In this document: piece by piece, positions 42,701 to 52,844 of the stretch | Position numbering within the stretch: the stretch's first letter is position 1 | How the letters are laid out: each line of letters opens with the position of its first letter | NCBI GenBank assembly: GCA_025766275.1 | Contig: JAFKAC010000004.1 | Span: forward strand, 682,001-746,000 | Source of the DNA: Lactarius indigo | Taxonomy: Eukaryota > Basidiomycota > Agaricomycetes > Russulales > Russulaceae | Reading direction: 5' to 3' | DNA length: 64,000 bases | Translations under genes and position numbers: made by a program | Notes under the pieces: generated by a model | The model's database searches: none | What the model saw: the letters and a program-made list of their open reading frames with translations, nothing else | What the model was told of the DNA's origin: nothing

Positions 42701-44373
42701 AAATCCTGATCTAAGGCATAGTAGCGTCTCTTTTCATCCTCAGTCATGCCTTGGACGAGTGCATGGGCTTGTCGGACTTTATCTTCGGTTGTGGTAGCAG
42801 CCACCGATGAGGTGCTTGCTTCTGGGGTGTATGGGGGTGCAGTGTCCGCTTCTTGGGTGTCTGTGGCTCTGGCTTTGGTTTGGTTAGTGGTGTTTTGTCG
42901 TTGACAGTTCCTAGCCATGTGTCCTTGCTGTCTACACTTGAAGCAGCGTCCTTCTTTCATGAGGGCTTTCTTTTCTTCTTCGGTAAGCTTCTTAAAGGGG
43001 GTGGAGGTGGTGGCATCTACATCCATCGCATTTGGGTCTCGCTTTGGTCGTCCTTGGTGGACATTCTGGGTTGGCCCTGGGTTTCTATTCCCTGGTCTGG
43101 CTTTTAGCAGCTTCCAGCGTTGGTGTTCTGCTCTGGCAGCGGTTTGCCATTCATCCATGGTGTTTGGGATGGTGGTTCGCATAAGGCAAGCACGATACAG
43201 TCCTGTGGGTAGCCCTCTTTTGAAGAATTCCACCGTTCCAGGGGCATCCCTTGCCCATCCTGCTATTCCTGCAAGGTGTTCGAAGTCGAGGATGTAGCTG
43301 TCCAATGCTCCACCCTGCATCGTCAGATTGATGAGCTTCTGATAGGCTCTTTCTTTGTTTAGAGTGTCGGTCCAGTCTCTGTCGAAGGTGTCGAGAAAAC
43401 CGTCCCAAAGATCTTTGCTGTTTTTGGTGAGGGCTTTGGTGGGGTCTGCTAGTGCCGCTTCCATGTCATCTTCGGTTTGGTTGACCCACAGCTGTACACC
43501 GGGTCCTTTGAACATTGTAAGGGCGAATAGTACTCGTGCATAAGGTTCTTTGATGAGTTCATTTTCGCTATTTAACTTGATATATCGTAGTAGTTCTCTT
43601 TTGAACTGACCACTCTCTGTTCTATCTCCGGTGAACGGAGTAGGGGGTGCTCCTTTGAGTCCTCCTGAGCTCGTTGTTGGTGTTCCTCCTGTTCCAGTGC
43701 TTGAGCCGGTGCCTGTGCCAGTGCCTGTGGCGTTTATGGCTGACATGGCAAGTGTTGGCTGTGGTGTGATGGGGATCTGGGGTGGTTCGACTGGGGAGGG
43801 CAATCTGATTGGTGGTAGTGGGGCTGGGAATCCTTCTTCCGCTGGGGATGGTTCTATCCAGATAGGAATAGTGGGGCTGGCTTGTGACGAAGCTTGTGTG
43901 GGTACTGTGATGTCTAGGCGGTGTTCTGAGGAGTGGGATAGTTCTGAATGTGACTCCGCTTCGTCTGCGCTGGGTTCTTCTGATGATGAGTCTTGTTGTA
44001 GTCCGTATGTTCCCCTAGTGTTTCTTGGTGCTGAGGATGATTGTTGTGTGGGCGTTTCCGGGTTCTGTTCGTCTTCTTCGTTCCACCAGCCTAGTCCTTC
44101 AGCAAATCTGTGTGGTGTGATGTTTATGGCTCTGGTGTGGTATGTGTTCTGAAAGTATCGGAGGATGTACCAGTTGTTGTTGATGAATTCCACTGGTCTG
44201 AGTTCGCCTTTGATGAGGCACTTGTAACAAGGTGGTCTGCCTGATGTTGTGGCCCAGCGAGCTCCTTTTCCTAGTTGACTGCTTTTAACGTGGTGTGGGA
44301 GGTCGTCTTGTGTTCTGGTTGTGACTGGGGTCCAATCGTTGTCTGATTCAAAGGTGACACTGATGCTAGCCAC
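42682..44373 (-). CDS. Gypsy 2 Gag
   Basis: 563 residues from ATG 44373 (MASISVTFESDNDW) to TGA 42682-42684. The N-terminal domain (PVEFINNNWYILRYF) corresponds to those of Gypsy 1 and 3. A Ser/Glu/Pro-rich linker, a capsid-like region (GDRTESGQFKRELLRYIKL onward) and one CCHC knuckle CFKCRQQGHMARNC (near 42948) follow. It ends inside the start of the pol frame. It forms the particle. Confidence 0.93.
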   Translation of the reverse strand: MASISVTFESDNDWTPVTTRTQDDLPHHVKSSQLGKGARWATTSGRPPCYKCLIKGELRPVEFINNNWYILRYFQNTYHTRAINITPHRFAEGLGWWNEEDEQNPETPTQQSSSAPRNTRGTYGLQQDSSSEEPSADEAESHSELSHSSEHRLDITVPTQASSQASPTIPIWIEPSPAEEGFPAPLPPIRLPSPVEPPQIPITPQPTLAMSAINATGTGTGTGSSTGTGGTPTTSSGGLKGAPPTPFTGDRTESGQFKRELLRYIKLNSENELIKEPYARVLFALTMFKGPGVQLWVNQTEDDMEAALADPTKALTKNSKDLWDGFLDTFDRDWTDTLNKERAYQKLINLTMQGGALDSYILDFEHLAGIAGWARDAPGTVEFFKRGLPTGLYRACLMRTTIPNTMDEWQTAARAEHQRWKLLKARPGNRNPGPTQNVHQGRPKRDPNAMDVDATTSTPFKKLTEEEKKALMKEGRCFKCRQQGHMARNCQRQNTTNQTKARATDTQEADTAPPYTPEASTSSVAATTTEDKVRQAHALVQGMTEDEKRRYYALDQDFCDADL

Positions 44374-44569
44374 GATTGTGGTCTGTCTTGGGTGCTGATT
44401 TGTGTAAGGGGATGGCTGAAGCGGCCTCTTGTGTCAAGGAGGATCCGTCGCCCGGCTATGCCGTCGTTTCTAGGTTCTGTGGAGTGTCTGGTTGTTGGCT
44501 GATGCGTCCTCTTGGATCGTCACCCACTCTGCTGTGTGGCAGTAGTGTCTCGGGTGTGTTGGGAGTTGT

Positions 44570-44580
44570 AGACTTGGCTT
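44570..44580 (-). promoter_or_regulatory. Self-priming primer-binding site of Gypsy 2
   Basis: The coding strand reads AAGCCAAGTCT one base after the 5' LTR. This is the exact complement of AGACTTGGCTT within the 5' LTR (44934-44924). Confidence 0.8.
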
Positions 44581-44581
44581 A

Positions 44582-45159
44582 TGTTACGCCCTAGCAGGGG
44601 CGTGGGTCCTAAAGGTTCTGAATCACACAGGTATCAAGCGAAGACCTCTGTTGTCTTATTGCTATGAAATACAAGTGATAAAAGTGTGGCACAAGGTGCA
44701 GCACGACTCTGCTGTGTAGGACTCCTCGTCCGAAGTGTCTAACACTTCTCTACACTTGATCTTGCTAGTGTGCAGAGTATAACAGGTGTGACGCGTTGAT
44801 ATAGTTCAACTGCAAAGACTTCGAAGTGTCCTGGTTAAGGACTGAGGTAGGGGATGCACAAGAAGAGAGGGATAAGGCGAGGTCACACCAAAGTACGAAG
44901 GCAAGGTTGCTAGATTGCAAACGAAGCCAAGTCTGGCTTCCTACGGTCTATGGTACAGGTTTATATAGGACAGGGTTCCAAACAACATGAACACAAGTCC
45001 ACACAACATCAAAGAGACTAAACGGAGTAAGCAGAAGTTCGGATCAAAGAAACAGCGCCACTAGTAACAGTAGCTCCTTTGGTAACAAGGTATGGTACAG
45101 AAGGGGAAGGCAAGGTGGAGACATACTGTGGGTTAGGTCCGAAGCGTCGGATCATAACA
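44582..45159 (-). repeat. Gypsy 2 5' LTR (right copy)
   Basis: 578 bp. The coding strand carries TATATAAA (44967-44960) and, 33 bp on, AGACTTGGCTT (44934-44924). The U5-end hairpin is ACGCC...GGCGT (44603-44586). Confidence 0.95.
44924..44967 (-). promoter_or_regulatory. Gypsy 2 core promoter and predicted RNA 5' end
   Basis: TATATAAA to the 11-nt primer segment is 33 bp, the same spacing as in Gypsy 1. Confidence 0.7.
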
Positions 45160-45164
45160 ATTAA

Positions 45165-45498
45165 GTGGTTGGCACATTGCAAAGGCGGGATACATGGCTG
45201 AATATCTCTGTAGTAAAGCTGGCAGGTTGTATCACATATGCCTTCTATAGATCATATCAAATATGCATGTGTTTAGAGTATTGTATGTCTAGTATTATTC
45301 CTTCACCATTTATATGTGACATTGAAACAGCGGACCGTCCGACATTCATGCCATGTCATATATTGAGGTGTAGTCTAACAATTACCATAGATCCTCAGGC
45401 AGCGTTTCATGTATCTTCAGCAAGGCCAAACCTGTTTCACATGTCCATGGTATTTATATTGCTTCAGGTTTAGCTACTCTATTGCTCTACTACCAATC
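45165..45498 (+). other. KDZ intergenic region upstream of gene W
   Basis: About 330 bp. No gene seen. It contains AGCGGACCGTCCGAC (45329-45343), one of the dispersed palindromic motifs. Confidence 0.5.
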
Positions 45499-46132
45499 AT
45501 GGAGTCTCACACATCCAAAGGCAAACTTGTATCATCCACATCAAAGCCCTCCTGGTACACCAGCACCATTCACGAACATAAGCGGATCTCCCGCTCCCCC
45601 CCTCTCCACACTCCCACCATGTTTTCCGATCCTGTGGACGACTCACCCTCTGATACACAATCATTTGATGAGGATGACATGTATGGCTCAGATGGTGATG
45701 TTGAAACCATCAGTCTGAAACCCCTGCTGGAACATGTTTCTGAGGAGCAAGAAACAAGTTCAATCAATCAATGTGTGGTATGTACCTGTCACCATCAATT
45801 CTTCCTATTCCATCTTACCTTTCAAGGCGGATGTGGAACATCCTTTGGAGGAGCAGGAAAGCTCACTCAATGACTATGAGGTGTGTACCTGTCATTGTCA
45901 ATCCATTCCATCCATCTTACCTTTCAAGGTGGACATGGATATCATTTCTGACTCAGAGAATATACACAGGAGTGTGAATGACTTCTCCCTCATGGTAAGG
46001 GCACTGTGTGAGGCAGAAGGGATTGATGTTTCCAATATTTCACATGGAACAGAAGATAGCCTGTATCATGATGATGGGTTGGATCATGCATCGGAGATGT
46101 CTTTGGAATTAGGAAATACTAATGATAGTTGA
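45499..46132 (+). CDS. KDZ accessory gene W: small acidic protein, three exons
   Basis: Unrecognised. ATG 45499 (MESHTSKGKLVSSTSKPSW). Exon 1 ends at 45777 after SSINQC. The two introns (45778-45826 and 45882-45929) are near copies of each other (GTATGTACCTGTCA... and GTGTGTACCTGTCA..., both ending CCATCTTACCTTTCAAG). The intervening exon (ADVEHPLEEQESSLNDYE) resembles the end of exon 1 (LLEHVSEEQETSSINQC), so an intron-exon unit was duplicated. Exon 3 (DIISDSENIHRSVNDFSLMV onward) ends at TGA 46130-46132. About 175 residues, strongly acidic. It lies 226 bp upstream of the transposase on the same strand. Confidence 0.6.
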
Positions 46133-46358
46133 TTAGAAGGTCCTCCATGATGTAGACTATTGTACTGTGGTCGTACTGTCTCATGTAGGGTTTCACATTG
46201 GGACTGGTTTCAGATTTGAAGGTTGGACAACACCACTAGTGGATCAACCAGGTGTATAGATCATTGAGGATGCTCAGGTATATTTAAGAACGGAGATAAT
46301 CCATGTCACCCATTGACTTTCATTCACACCATCTTCATTCTATCCATTTCCATTCATC
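46133..46358 (+). promoter_or_regulatory. Upstream region of the KDZ transposase gene
   Basis: 226 bp. GTATATTTAAG near 46278 is a TATA-like site about 80 bp before the ATG. Confidence 0.45.
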
Positions 46359-49300
46359 ATGCCTCCAAAGAATACCTTCACCATTCCCATGGGAGATGTT
46401 GTTGAGGTTGTTAACCAGACACGGAAGACTAAGCGGGGACTCCATACCACTGTAAAGGAAGTCCCTTTCCACTTAAAGAAGGGGAAGTCAGGTCAAGCTT
46501 CAATGTCTCAAACTGGAGTGGAGACCACTATGGAGACAGTACAGTCGCAGTCATCCAGGGACTCACCACATGGGATAGAGGAATCACATACCCTTCACCA
46601 CATAGAGCCATATGAACCTGATTTGCAAGACTTTCAAGCAGAGGAATCCCAGCCCCAACAAAGTGTATGTCCACAAACCTCCTATGATCATTGTCGGACT
46701 TCTGATTATTCGTAGACACCAATGAGCCAGTGGAAAGACATGCGGAGCAGATACATCCACCTTTTGCTCAAGATGGAGGGTCTGACAAGTGCTCCAAATT
46801 GCTCTATGTGTACCAGTTCAATGCAGATCAAGTGCTCCGATTGTATTGGAGGAAAGTACTTCTGCAAGGAATGTTGCCTTCAAACACATATGCGATCCCC
46901 ATTCCATCGGATGTCCCGCTGGACTGGCACACACTTTGCACCAATGTCATTAATGTCAATTGGATTTAAGCTCTGCTTTGGTCATGATGGGAGGCCATGT
47001 CCACTTACAGTGGAGGTATGAACATATCAGATATATTAATCCCACATATACTCATATATCCATAGGGACACCAAGCGTCAGATGGGACACAGTGCAGAAA
47101 GCGGACGTCCCGTCAGACTCGTTCTGCATCACTTGTATCTGTTGAGGAAGAGCAGGCTCATTCATCAGGAGGTCCACAGCCTTCGTCACAAACTCTTGAA
47201 GATATGCCTGGGATTTCAGATACATTGTTTGACTTTGCTGGGGATGTGTTGGATCCCTCTGAGGGAAACACACGACGCACTCGGACCACAATGTCGGGAA
47301 ACCCGCTGATCACCGTTGTCAATCAAACAGGTGTCTTTGATATGGATGTACTCTTCTGCATATGCCCCAACGCTGGTGCCAATGATGAGCAACTACTCCA
47401 AGCTGGAATATTTCCTTCAACCTTCAAGCAGATTGAGACTGCATTCACCTTCTCAGTTCTGGATGACTTCTTGGCTGACAACCTGGAGTGCAAGACAACT
47501 GCACAACAGTACTATTCTAAGCTTCAGAGCATCACCAATCGGATGTTCCCTGACCATGTCCCGGTGAGTATCAATGCTATCCTGATACTGCATAACATCT
47601 TATTGATGGAGACATATAGAACCTCTACAAACAGCTCTTGAGGGCATCCCGACAATGGAGGGACTTGAAGAATAGGATTGAAAGCGGTTTGGGACATCAG
47701 CACACAGGGACATCCGCTAATGAAGGGTCCATGGCCATATTCTGTCCAGCCTGTCCACAGCCAGGCATCAATCTACCAGATGATTGGAGGACCAGATATA
47801 ATGATAAGCTGTATGTATTCATTGAGAACATGTCAAATATCTCAGTATTGACTTGCTCGAAGGAATCAACTCATCCGAACCTTCATAATGGATGGCAACT
47901 TCTCAGCAGAGCACATGAGGTGTAGGACAGGAGATACGGACGTTCCACTATCAGTGGGGATGGCCTTCATGGCAAATCCCAATTCATATAAGGCTCATCT
48001 GCATAGTGGGCAAGAGATTTCCCAGGTATGTCAGATACTATTGACAGTGACTGTTGTCTTATAGTCTCATAGCCCAGCACATGTAACACATACAGGGCCA
48101 TTGAACAGGCCAATTCAAGTCATCCACACCTTGATGTTACAGGCATCGGAGCAACCACATGCTGTCATGGATTCTTTGTCCCTACATCTGTAGTTGACTT
48201 CCAGAAGGGAGAGAGGTATGTCCGACGCATTAAGCACCCTAAGTATGGAATTGATAATTGATGTATGTTTGATGTCAGGCAAATCAATATGGACTATAGC
48301 CTTTGCAAGGCCCTTTCCTACAATATGGGGGACATCCCTGTGGCCTTGGTCATGTATGATATCATGTGCCAATATGGTGTTCACTTCAAGGAAAGGGTGG
48401 AGAACAGCCCGGAGTTATCTCTGTCTAGCTCATTGCAACTTCGCACTGGGATTGGCCTCTTTCATATCCATGGCCATCAAGATTCATGCTTACCCCGCTT
48501 TTCCCCAAGTTATATCCCTGGAGCGAAGCAGGTGGATGGAGAGATCATTGAGACATTGTGGGCACCACTCAATAATATCTCACGGAGCATCCGTGGGATG
48601 TCCCTTGCTCATCGCCAGGAGGTATTGGATGCACATATGAACCATTCCAATTGGAAGAAGATGGTCCGCATTGGTCTGTTTAATCCATATCTATAATCCA
48701 TTTGATTCTAATATAATAATGTTCCAGTTCCATCACTTCTGAAGTGGTGGAAACGGATGGATAATGGTATAGATCTCAGTGCTGAGATATTAGACACTCT
48801 CAATGCAAGGTTCAAGAAGAAGACTAAATGATGGCTTAAGGCAGAAAGTCATACTCAATCAAACAGGCATGAAGACCCCACTTTAATGGACATATATGAT
48901 ACAGTGACATCCAAAGGTATTGTGACCTGACAAATCCTATGTATTCTATACTAATGTCTATCATTAGCTCCCTCTCATGCAGAGGTTCAGCAGCAGCTGA
49001 TTTTGGAGGAGAGCGGAGATATTACCGCTTATGGTCAAACATCTTGGATTGCATGTGGGATAAAGATCCAGGAGTTGCAGTGAGTCCATCCAATGACCCA
49101 TTTGACTGTTGGTTAACATCCACTCTGTAAAGGCTTGCTATCAGATATCAACTCTGAGCACATGGTCTGAAGATCAACACTGAGGAGGCTCAAGTCATTG
49201 AAAACAAGCGGAGTCGCCTTCAGAAGCTCATTGACATATTTGAGCACCAGGGAGATTCCTTCCTACTCCACCAGCCGCTTGCAGATGATTCCTCAATAGT

Positions 49301-50232
49301 GCCTTTGGGTGACTATGAGGAATATGACCATATGGATGATCTTGGAGATCCTGAAGATACAGATGATGATCATTCAGCCCATGCCTCCATCCGTCCTACT
49401 CCGCAAGCACTGGATGGATCTGGGATGGATGCAACTAATCCTGAGGACTTTCCGGTCCTCCTCCCATCTTCCCTTGGATGGGAATGGTGTGTTAGGCATG
49501 GTTTCCAATCCCTTGCTGGAAAGGAGGTACAGCTACACCATGCTCAAGCTAGTGAATCCATTCATGGAATCTGCCTCGCTCTTGGATTTAAATCTGCTCT
49601 GTTCCGCACTCAGGTATGACCTGCTCACACACAACAGACAAAGACCCGCGCCTGGAATGCCATACACAGTGTTGACACTAATGTCCATGAGCATGCGCGC
49701 ATATATAGCATGGCATGGGATGCCTATAGGAAGCTCCGCAAAGCTGCACCCATTCCACAGGACCTCCTGAAGCTCCATTCAAAGGATCTCCATGTAGCAA
49801 CATTGGTCCTTGGATCACAACAAGTAGGACAGCGGAATACACAACAATCCTGGATCTGGGGCTTTGGCAATACCACTGAAGATGATGGAACATGGATGGA
49901 TGATTGTATGTGCTCCATTGAATTCTATATTCATGTGCTCATATATTCATACAGTTGAAAGGGTTCACTGGCTCCATGCAAGGGCACAGTTTGAGCGGTG
50001 GTCAGAGGAACAAGACAGCATCCATAATGAAGCTAAATGGATCCCAGCATACTTCCATTCCAAAGCAGAGACATGGAAGAAACTCATGATCATTGCTGCA
50101 CAAGGTTCATTAAAGGGGCATCAAGCATATGCATCATACCAGATGCATGCATGGGAGGGACTTTCCAGAAGCTCTGTGAAGGCTCTTACTCCGATTACTG
50201 ATGCTCCATTGAAGCACTGTAAGATGAAATGA
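46359..50232 (+). pseudogene. KDZ transposase with CxC2 cysteine cluster, multi-exon, with stops
   Basis: ATG 46359 (MPPKNTFTIPMGDVVEVVNQ). The CxC2 cluster follows: CSMCTSSMQIKCSDC, CKECC and HMRSPFHRMSRWTG (46799-46930). Then VVNQTGVFDMDVLFCICPN and VLDDFLADNLECKTTAQQYY (47310-47520), and FCPACPQPGINLP (47740). The KDZ core includes FVMDGNFSAEHM (near 47885), VTGIGATTCCHGFFVP, QINMDYSLCKAL, VMYDIMCQYG (near 48351), FHIHGHQDSCL and YIPGAKQVDGEIIETLW. These are the hallmark blocks of KDZ enzymes (RNase H-fold, Asp in MDGN and MYDIM). About twelve introns of 40-60 bp. In-frame stops: TAG 46713-46715, TGA 48839-48841 and TGA 49155-49157. The last two fall where Arg would fit. The enzyme is probably dead here. 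Confidence 0.87.
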
Positions 50233-50691
50233 GATTGCTTGTCCTGATTCATGTATTCCTCCTATAGTACATATCAATTGACATAAGTGTTTGGTTCTTG
50301 CAAATGAAATGAATGGCTTTTCTCAAACCCCCCGATCCCCTCTTATATATATCCATTTGCCTGTGACAGGAATTAAGCGGAGGTCCGCTTTTGGGCAATG
50401 CTGTTGGACTATCATTACAGCGGATTTCCCGACATGTATATTCTGAGTATGAACTATTAGTTATGAGCTATTTCCCCCAACACCGATCATCTATCATTAT
50501 ATATTGACTTGCGATCAGATGTTCATTACTTGTCCAATATAATTGTAGTTGTCTGATATGTATGCAATTTGCTGTACATATCTCAACAGGTGATCAATGA
50601 TCCCACACACCTAAACAGTGCTCACCCAGTCAAATATTTGAGTTCAAGAGCATCTCTGGATACCCTACATTATCATGGAACTATCCGCATG
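50233..50691 (+). other. KDZ right subterminal region
   Basis: No gene. It contains a perfect AGCGGA-GG-TCCGCT palindrome (50376-50389) and AGCGGATTTCCCGAC (50419-50433). Confidence 0.55.
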
Positions 50692-50847
50692 GATTTCCGA
50701 TTATCTTCAACCCAGCCGGCGTCGGCTGGACTATCAATTATGGCAGAATCTCCGCCGTTGGCTGGCGCCGGCTGAGTATGAACTATTAAAGAATCTCACC
50801 GTCGGTTGGGGGTATCAATTACATAAGCCATCGCTATCCATTGGCTG
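50692..50847 (-). repeat. Right terminal inverted repeat of the KDZ element
   Basis: The complement reads TGGCTTATGTAATTGATACC and continues in register with the left repeat for about 150 bp, including CATACTCAGCCGGCGCC. Confidence 0.9.
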
Positions 50848-50855
50848 CTATGAGC

Positions 50856-52033
50856 CTGATGACAGGTCCACCTGGGACTGGGCCATCTTCTATCGCAAGA
50901 ACGCACTTTGGAACACGCACAGTGAAACCGTCGTAAGAGCGGTTCCATTCATACCGCCCTCCTTTGGAAGAGCACCCCGGGACCCCGCCAAGAAATTGAA
51001 TACCGGCTACAAGGCCTGGGAGTTCCAGCAGTATCTCTATGGGCTGGGTCCCATGTTATTTCGACACCTTTTGCCTTGCAAATACTGGCTCAATTTCTGT
51101 AAACTGGTGGTTGGTGTTCATATCTTGCAGTGTCACTCTATTGCCTATCAAGATCTCATTTGAGGCCACAAACTTCTTGTGGACTTTGCATGTGAATTTG
51201 AAGACCTCTACTATCAGCAGATGGAATCACGCTTACATTTCGTGTGACACAGTATACATTTGCTGACTCACATGGGGCCAGAAACATTCCGGATTGGGCC
51301 ACTGGCATGTTATGCCCAGTGGACGTTGGAGACTGTGATCGGCAATCTTGGTCGAGAAATCTGCCAAGATCATGATTTGTTCGCAAATCTCACCCAGTGA
51401 GCTGTAATACAAGCACAAGTCAACTCACTTTATGCTTGGTTTCCCTGGATCAAATTCAAAGTCGGCAGCATCATGAGATTGTCTCACTCAACCCACACTC
51501 GTGAATTCGAAGGCGGATACACCTTCTTACCACGTTGCGAGGACTTCCCTTCGCCATTGACAGAAGACGAACACACAGCCTTCAAGATATATTGGAGGGA
51601 ACAGGGGTGGCTGAATATCGACTTGTGGCCAAACGCTGTTTGTCGATGGGCGAAACTGCGCCTACCCAATGGACAAATGGCGCGATCAGTGTGGCTTGAG
51701 TCAAACATCACTGCAAAACTTCGTCAGACATCTTGTGTTGAGGTGAGTTTCTCAGATATTCGTACAGAAGATCCCAAATTGACAAGCATATTGCAGATCA
51801 AACGAGAAGGCGGAATGTGTATTGGGAATGTAGAATTCTATTTCTATATATGCTTTGGCGAGGCCCAACATCCCCTCGCTTTGGTGTCATTGTTCTCATT
51901 GCCAGACGCTGAGATACTTTCAGATTCAAGTGGGACAGTGTACTTGAGCGAGCCCATCTCAGCGCCAGAAGGGCTTGTCATTGTGTTGGTCACATCAATA
52001 CTCTCAGTTGTGGCGATGTTTCCGGAGATGTGA
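50856..52033 (+). pseudogene. TNP2 transposase pseudogene, fragment 4 (C-terminal part)
   Basis: Resumes with PDDRSTWDWAIFYRKNALW, then GYKAWEFQQYLYGLGP, LLPCKYWLNFCKLVVG and, after several stops, RIGPLACYAQWTLETVIGNL, VGSIMRLSHSTHTREFEGGY and ARLPNGQ-like RLPNGQMARSVWLE. It ends in a domain with GLVIVLVTSILSVVAMFPEM and the stop 52031-52033. TGA stops at 51161-51163, 51245-51247 and 51398-51400 each replace an expected Arg (DLI*GHK, HFV*HSIH, LTQ*AV). The gene is a relic and is the oldest layer of the nest. The terminal repeats of its own element were not found. Confidence 0.85.
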
Positions 52034-52183
52034 GTCACTGAGGATGGTAGGATCTCGGATACAGGGAGGTTCTCCCTTATGCATCACACATTTATCAACC
52101 TCACACATTTTTCTAATGGGGAGTTGTTCAATGACAACGATGATTCGATGTAACATACAGTGAATACATTTTTTTTTGGGGTA

Positions 52184-52712
52184 TCTAAACCGACGCAGAC
52201 CGCTTCCTCTTTTTGGTAACTACACTTGAGTCAGACGCGGATGGATTGGTTTCAACAGGGGTTATGTCCATGTCCTCGGTTTGAGTAGAGGCATTAAAGA
52301 GACTCTGTGAAGGAATCAATGTAGTCAAGAAACACAGAACCTTGATCACTTACATCTAGCGGATAATGGGCCCATTTTGGGCGGGTAACATGGCATCGGA
52401 GGATCTTGGCCAAGCCATTGTTGATCATCACAGTATATGGGAGCGGAGGCCCTGGTGGAGAAAGGAAGTCATAGGTTGAAAACTCGATAACAGGACCACC
52501 CAGTCTTTGTCTCCAGGAGTGGCAAGAACGAGACCAATAGCTTAGACTTTGAGAACTTGTATCAGAGAAGTAAGTTACTGTTTGTAAAGGGCCTCGTTGC
52601 GCTCCTGGATCAACTTGAATACCGCATCATTCCTAGCATACAAGAGATCCTTTAGGGTAGCCTTGTGCAGTGCATGAACAATGAGAACGTTGCTGCGATC
52701 TATGGTGGACAT
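52184..52712 (-). CDS. Small hypothetical gene, divergent from the host-type gene
   Basis: ATG 52712 (MSTIDRSNVLIVHALHKATL) gives about 45 codons ending in RNEALYKQ. A second exon in another frame reads SYWSRSCHSWRQRLGGPVIE and PPGPPLPYTVMINNGLAKIL, ending near HYPLD. After an intron (about 52353-52307) the last exon reads SLFNASTQTEDMDITPVETN and a basic KKRKRSASV tail to TAG 52184-52186. No family recognised. Exon 1/2 border unresolved. It shares a 132-bp upstream region (52713-52844) with the plus-strand gene. It could belong to the old TNP2 element or to the host. Confidence 0.5.
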
Positions 52713-52844
52713 GGAGTACAAGAGAAGAGATTTGTATGCGACACAAAATCATCTAAGTCGATTACTTATATCAGACAACCAAACATAACCAAAGCCATCA
52801 TATACACATAATCTTTCTCCACTTTTTTTTTTCCACTGTCCACC

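Larger units (their letters stand above)
37213..45159 (-). mobile_element. Gypsy 2: complete, recently inserted chromovirus-type element
   Basis: 578-bp LTRs at 37213-37790 and 44582-45159 look identical base for base. Perfect 5-bp duplication ATTAA (37208-37212, 45160-45164). The internal region reads leftward Gag, Pol, chromodomain and third region. Length is 7947 bp. The single visible lesion is a TGA in the third region. Confidence 0.97.
19905..50847 (+). mobile_element. Large KDZ (Kyakuja/Dileera/Zisupton) DNA transposon with accessory genes and nested insertions
   Basis: The ends are long inverted repeats (about 150 bp each). The flanks are a perfect 8-bp target duplication, CTATGAGC at 19897-19904 and 50848-50855, the duplication length known for KDZ elements. 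The transposase near the right end has the CxC2 cluster and KDZ domain. The present length is 30,943 bp. Removing Gypsy 1, Gypsy 2 and two solo LTRs with their duplications leaves about 13.1 kb, which holds five genes: Z and Y on the minus strand, X, W and the transposase on the plus strand. The exact end could shift by one base, because the two inverted repeats align with a one-base offset at the tip. Confidence 0.88.

Noticed and set aside
19905..50847. TET/JBP dioxygenase as KDZ cargo
   Set aside because: Looked for because basidiomycete KDZ elements can carry one; no HxD...H core was seen in genes Z, Y, X or W.
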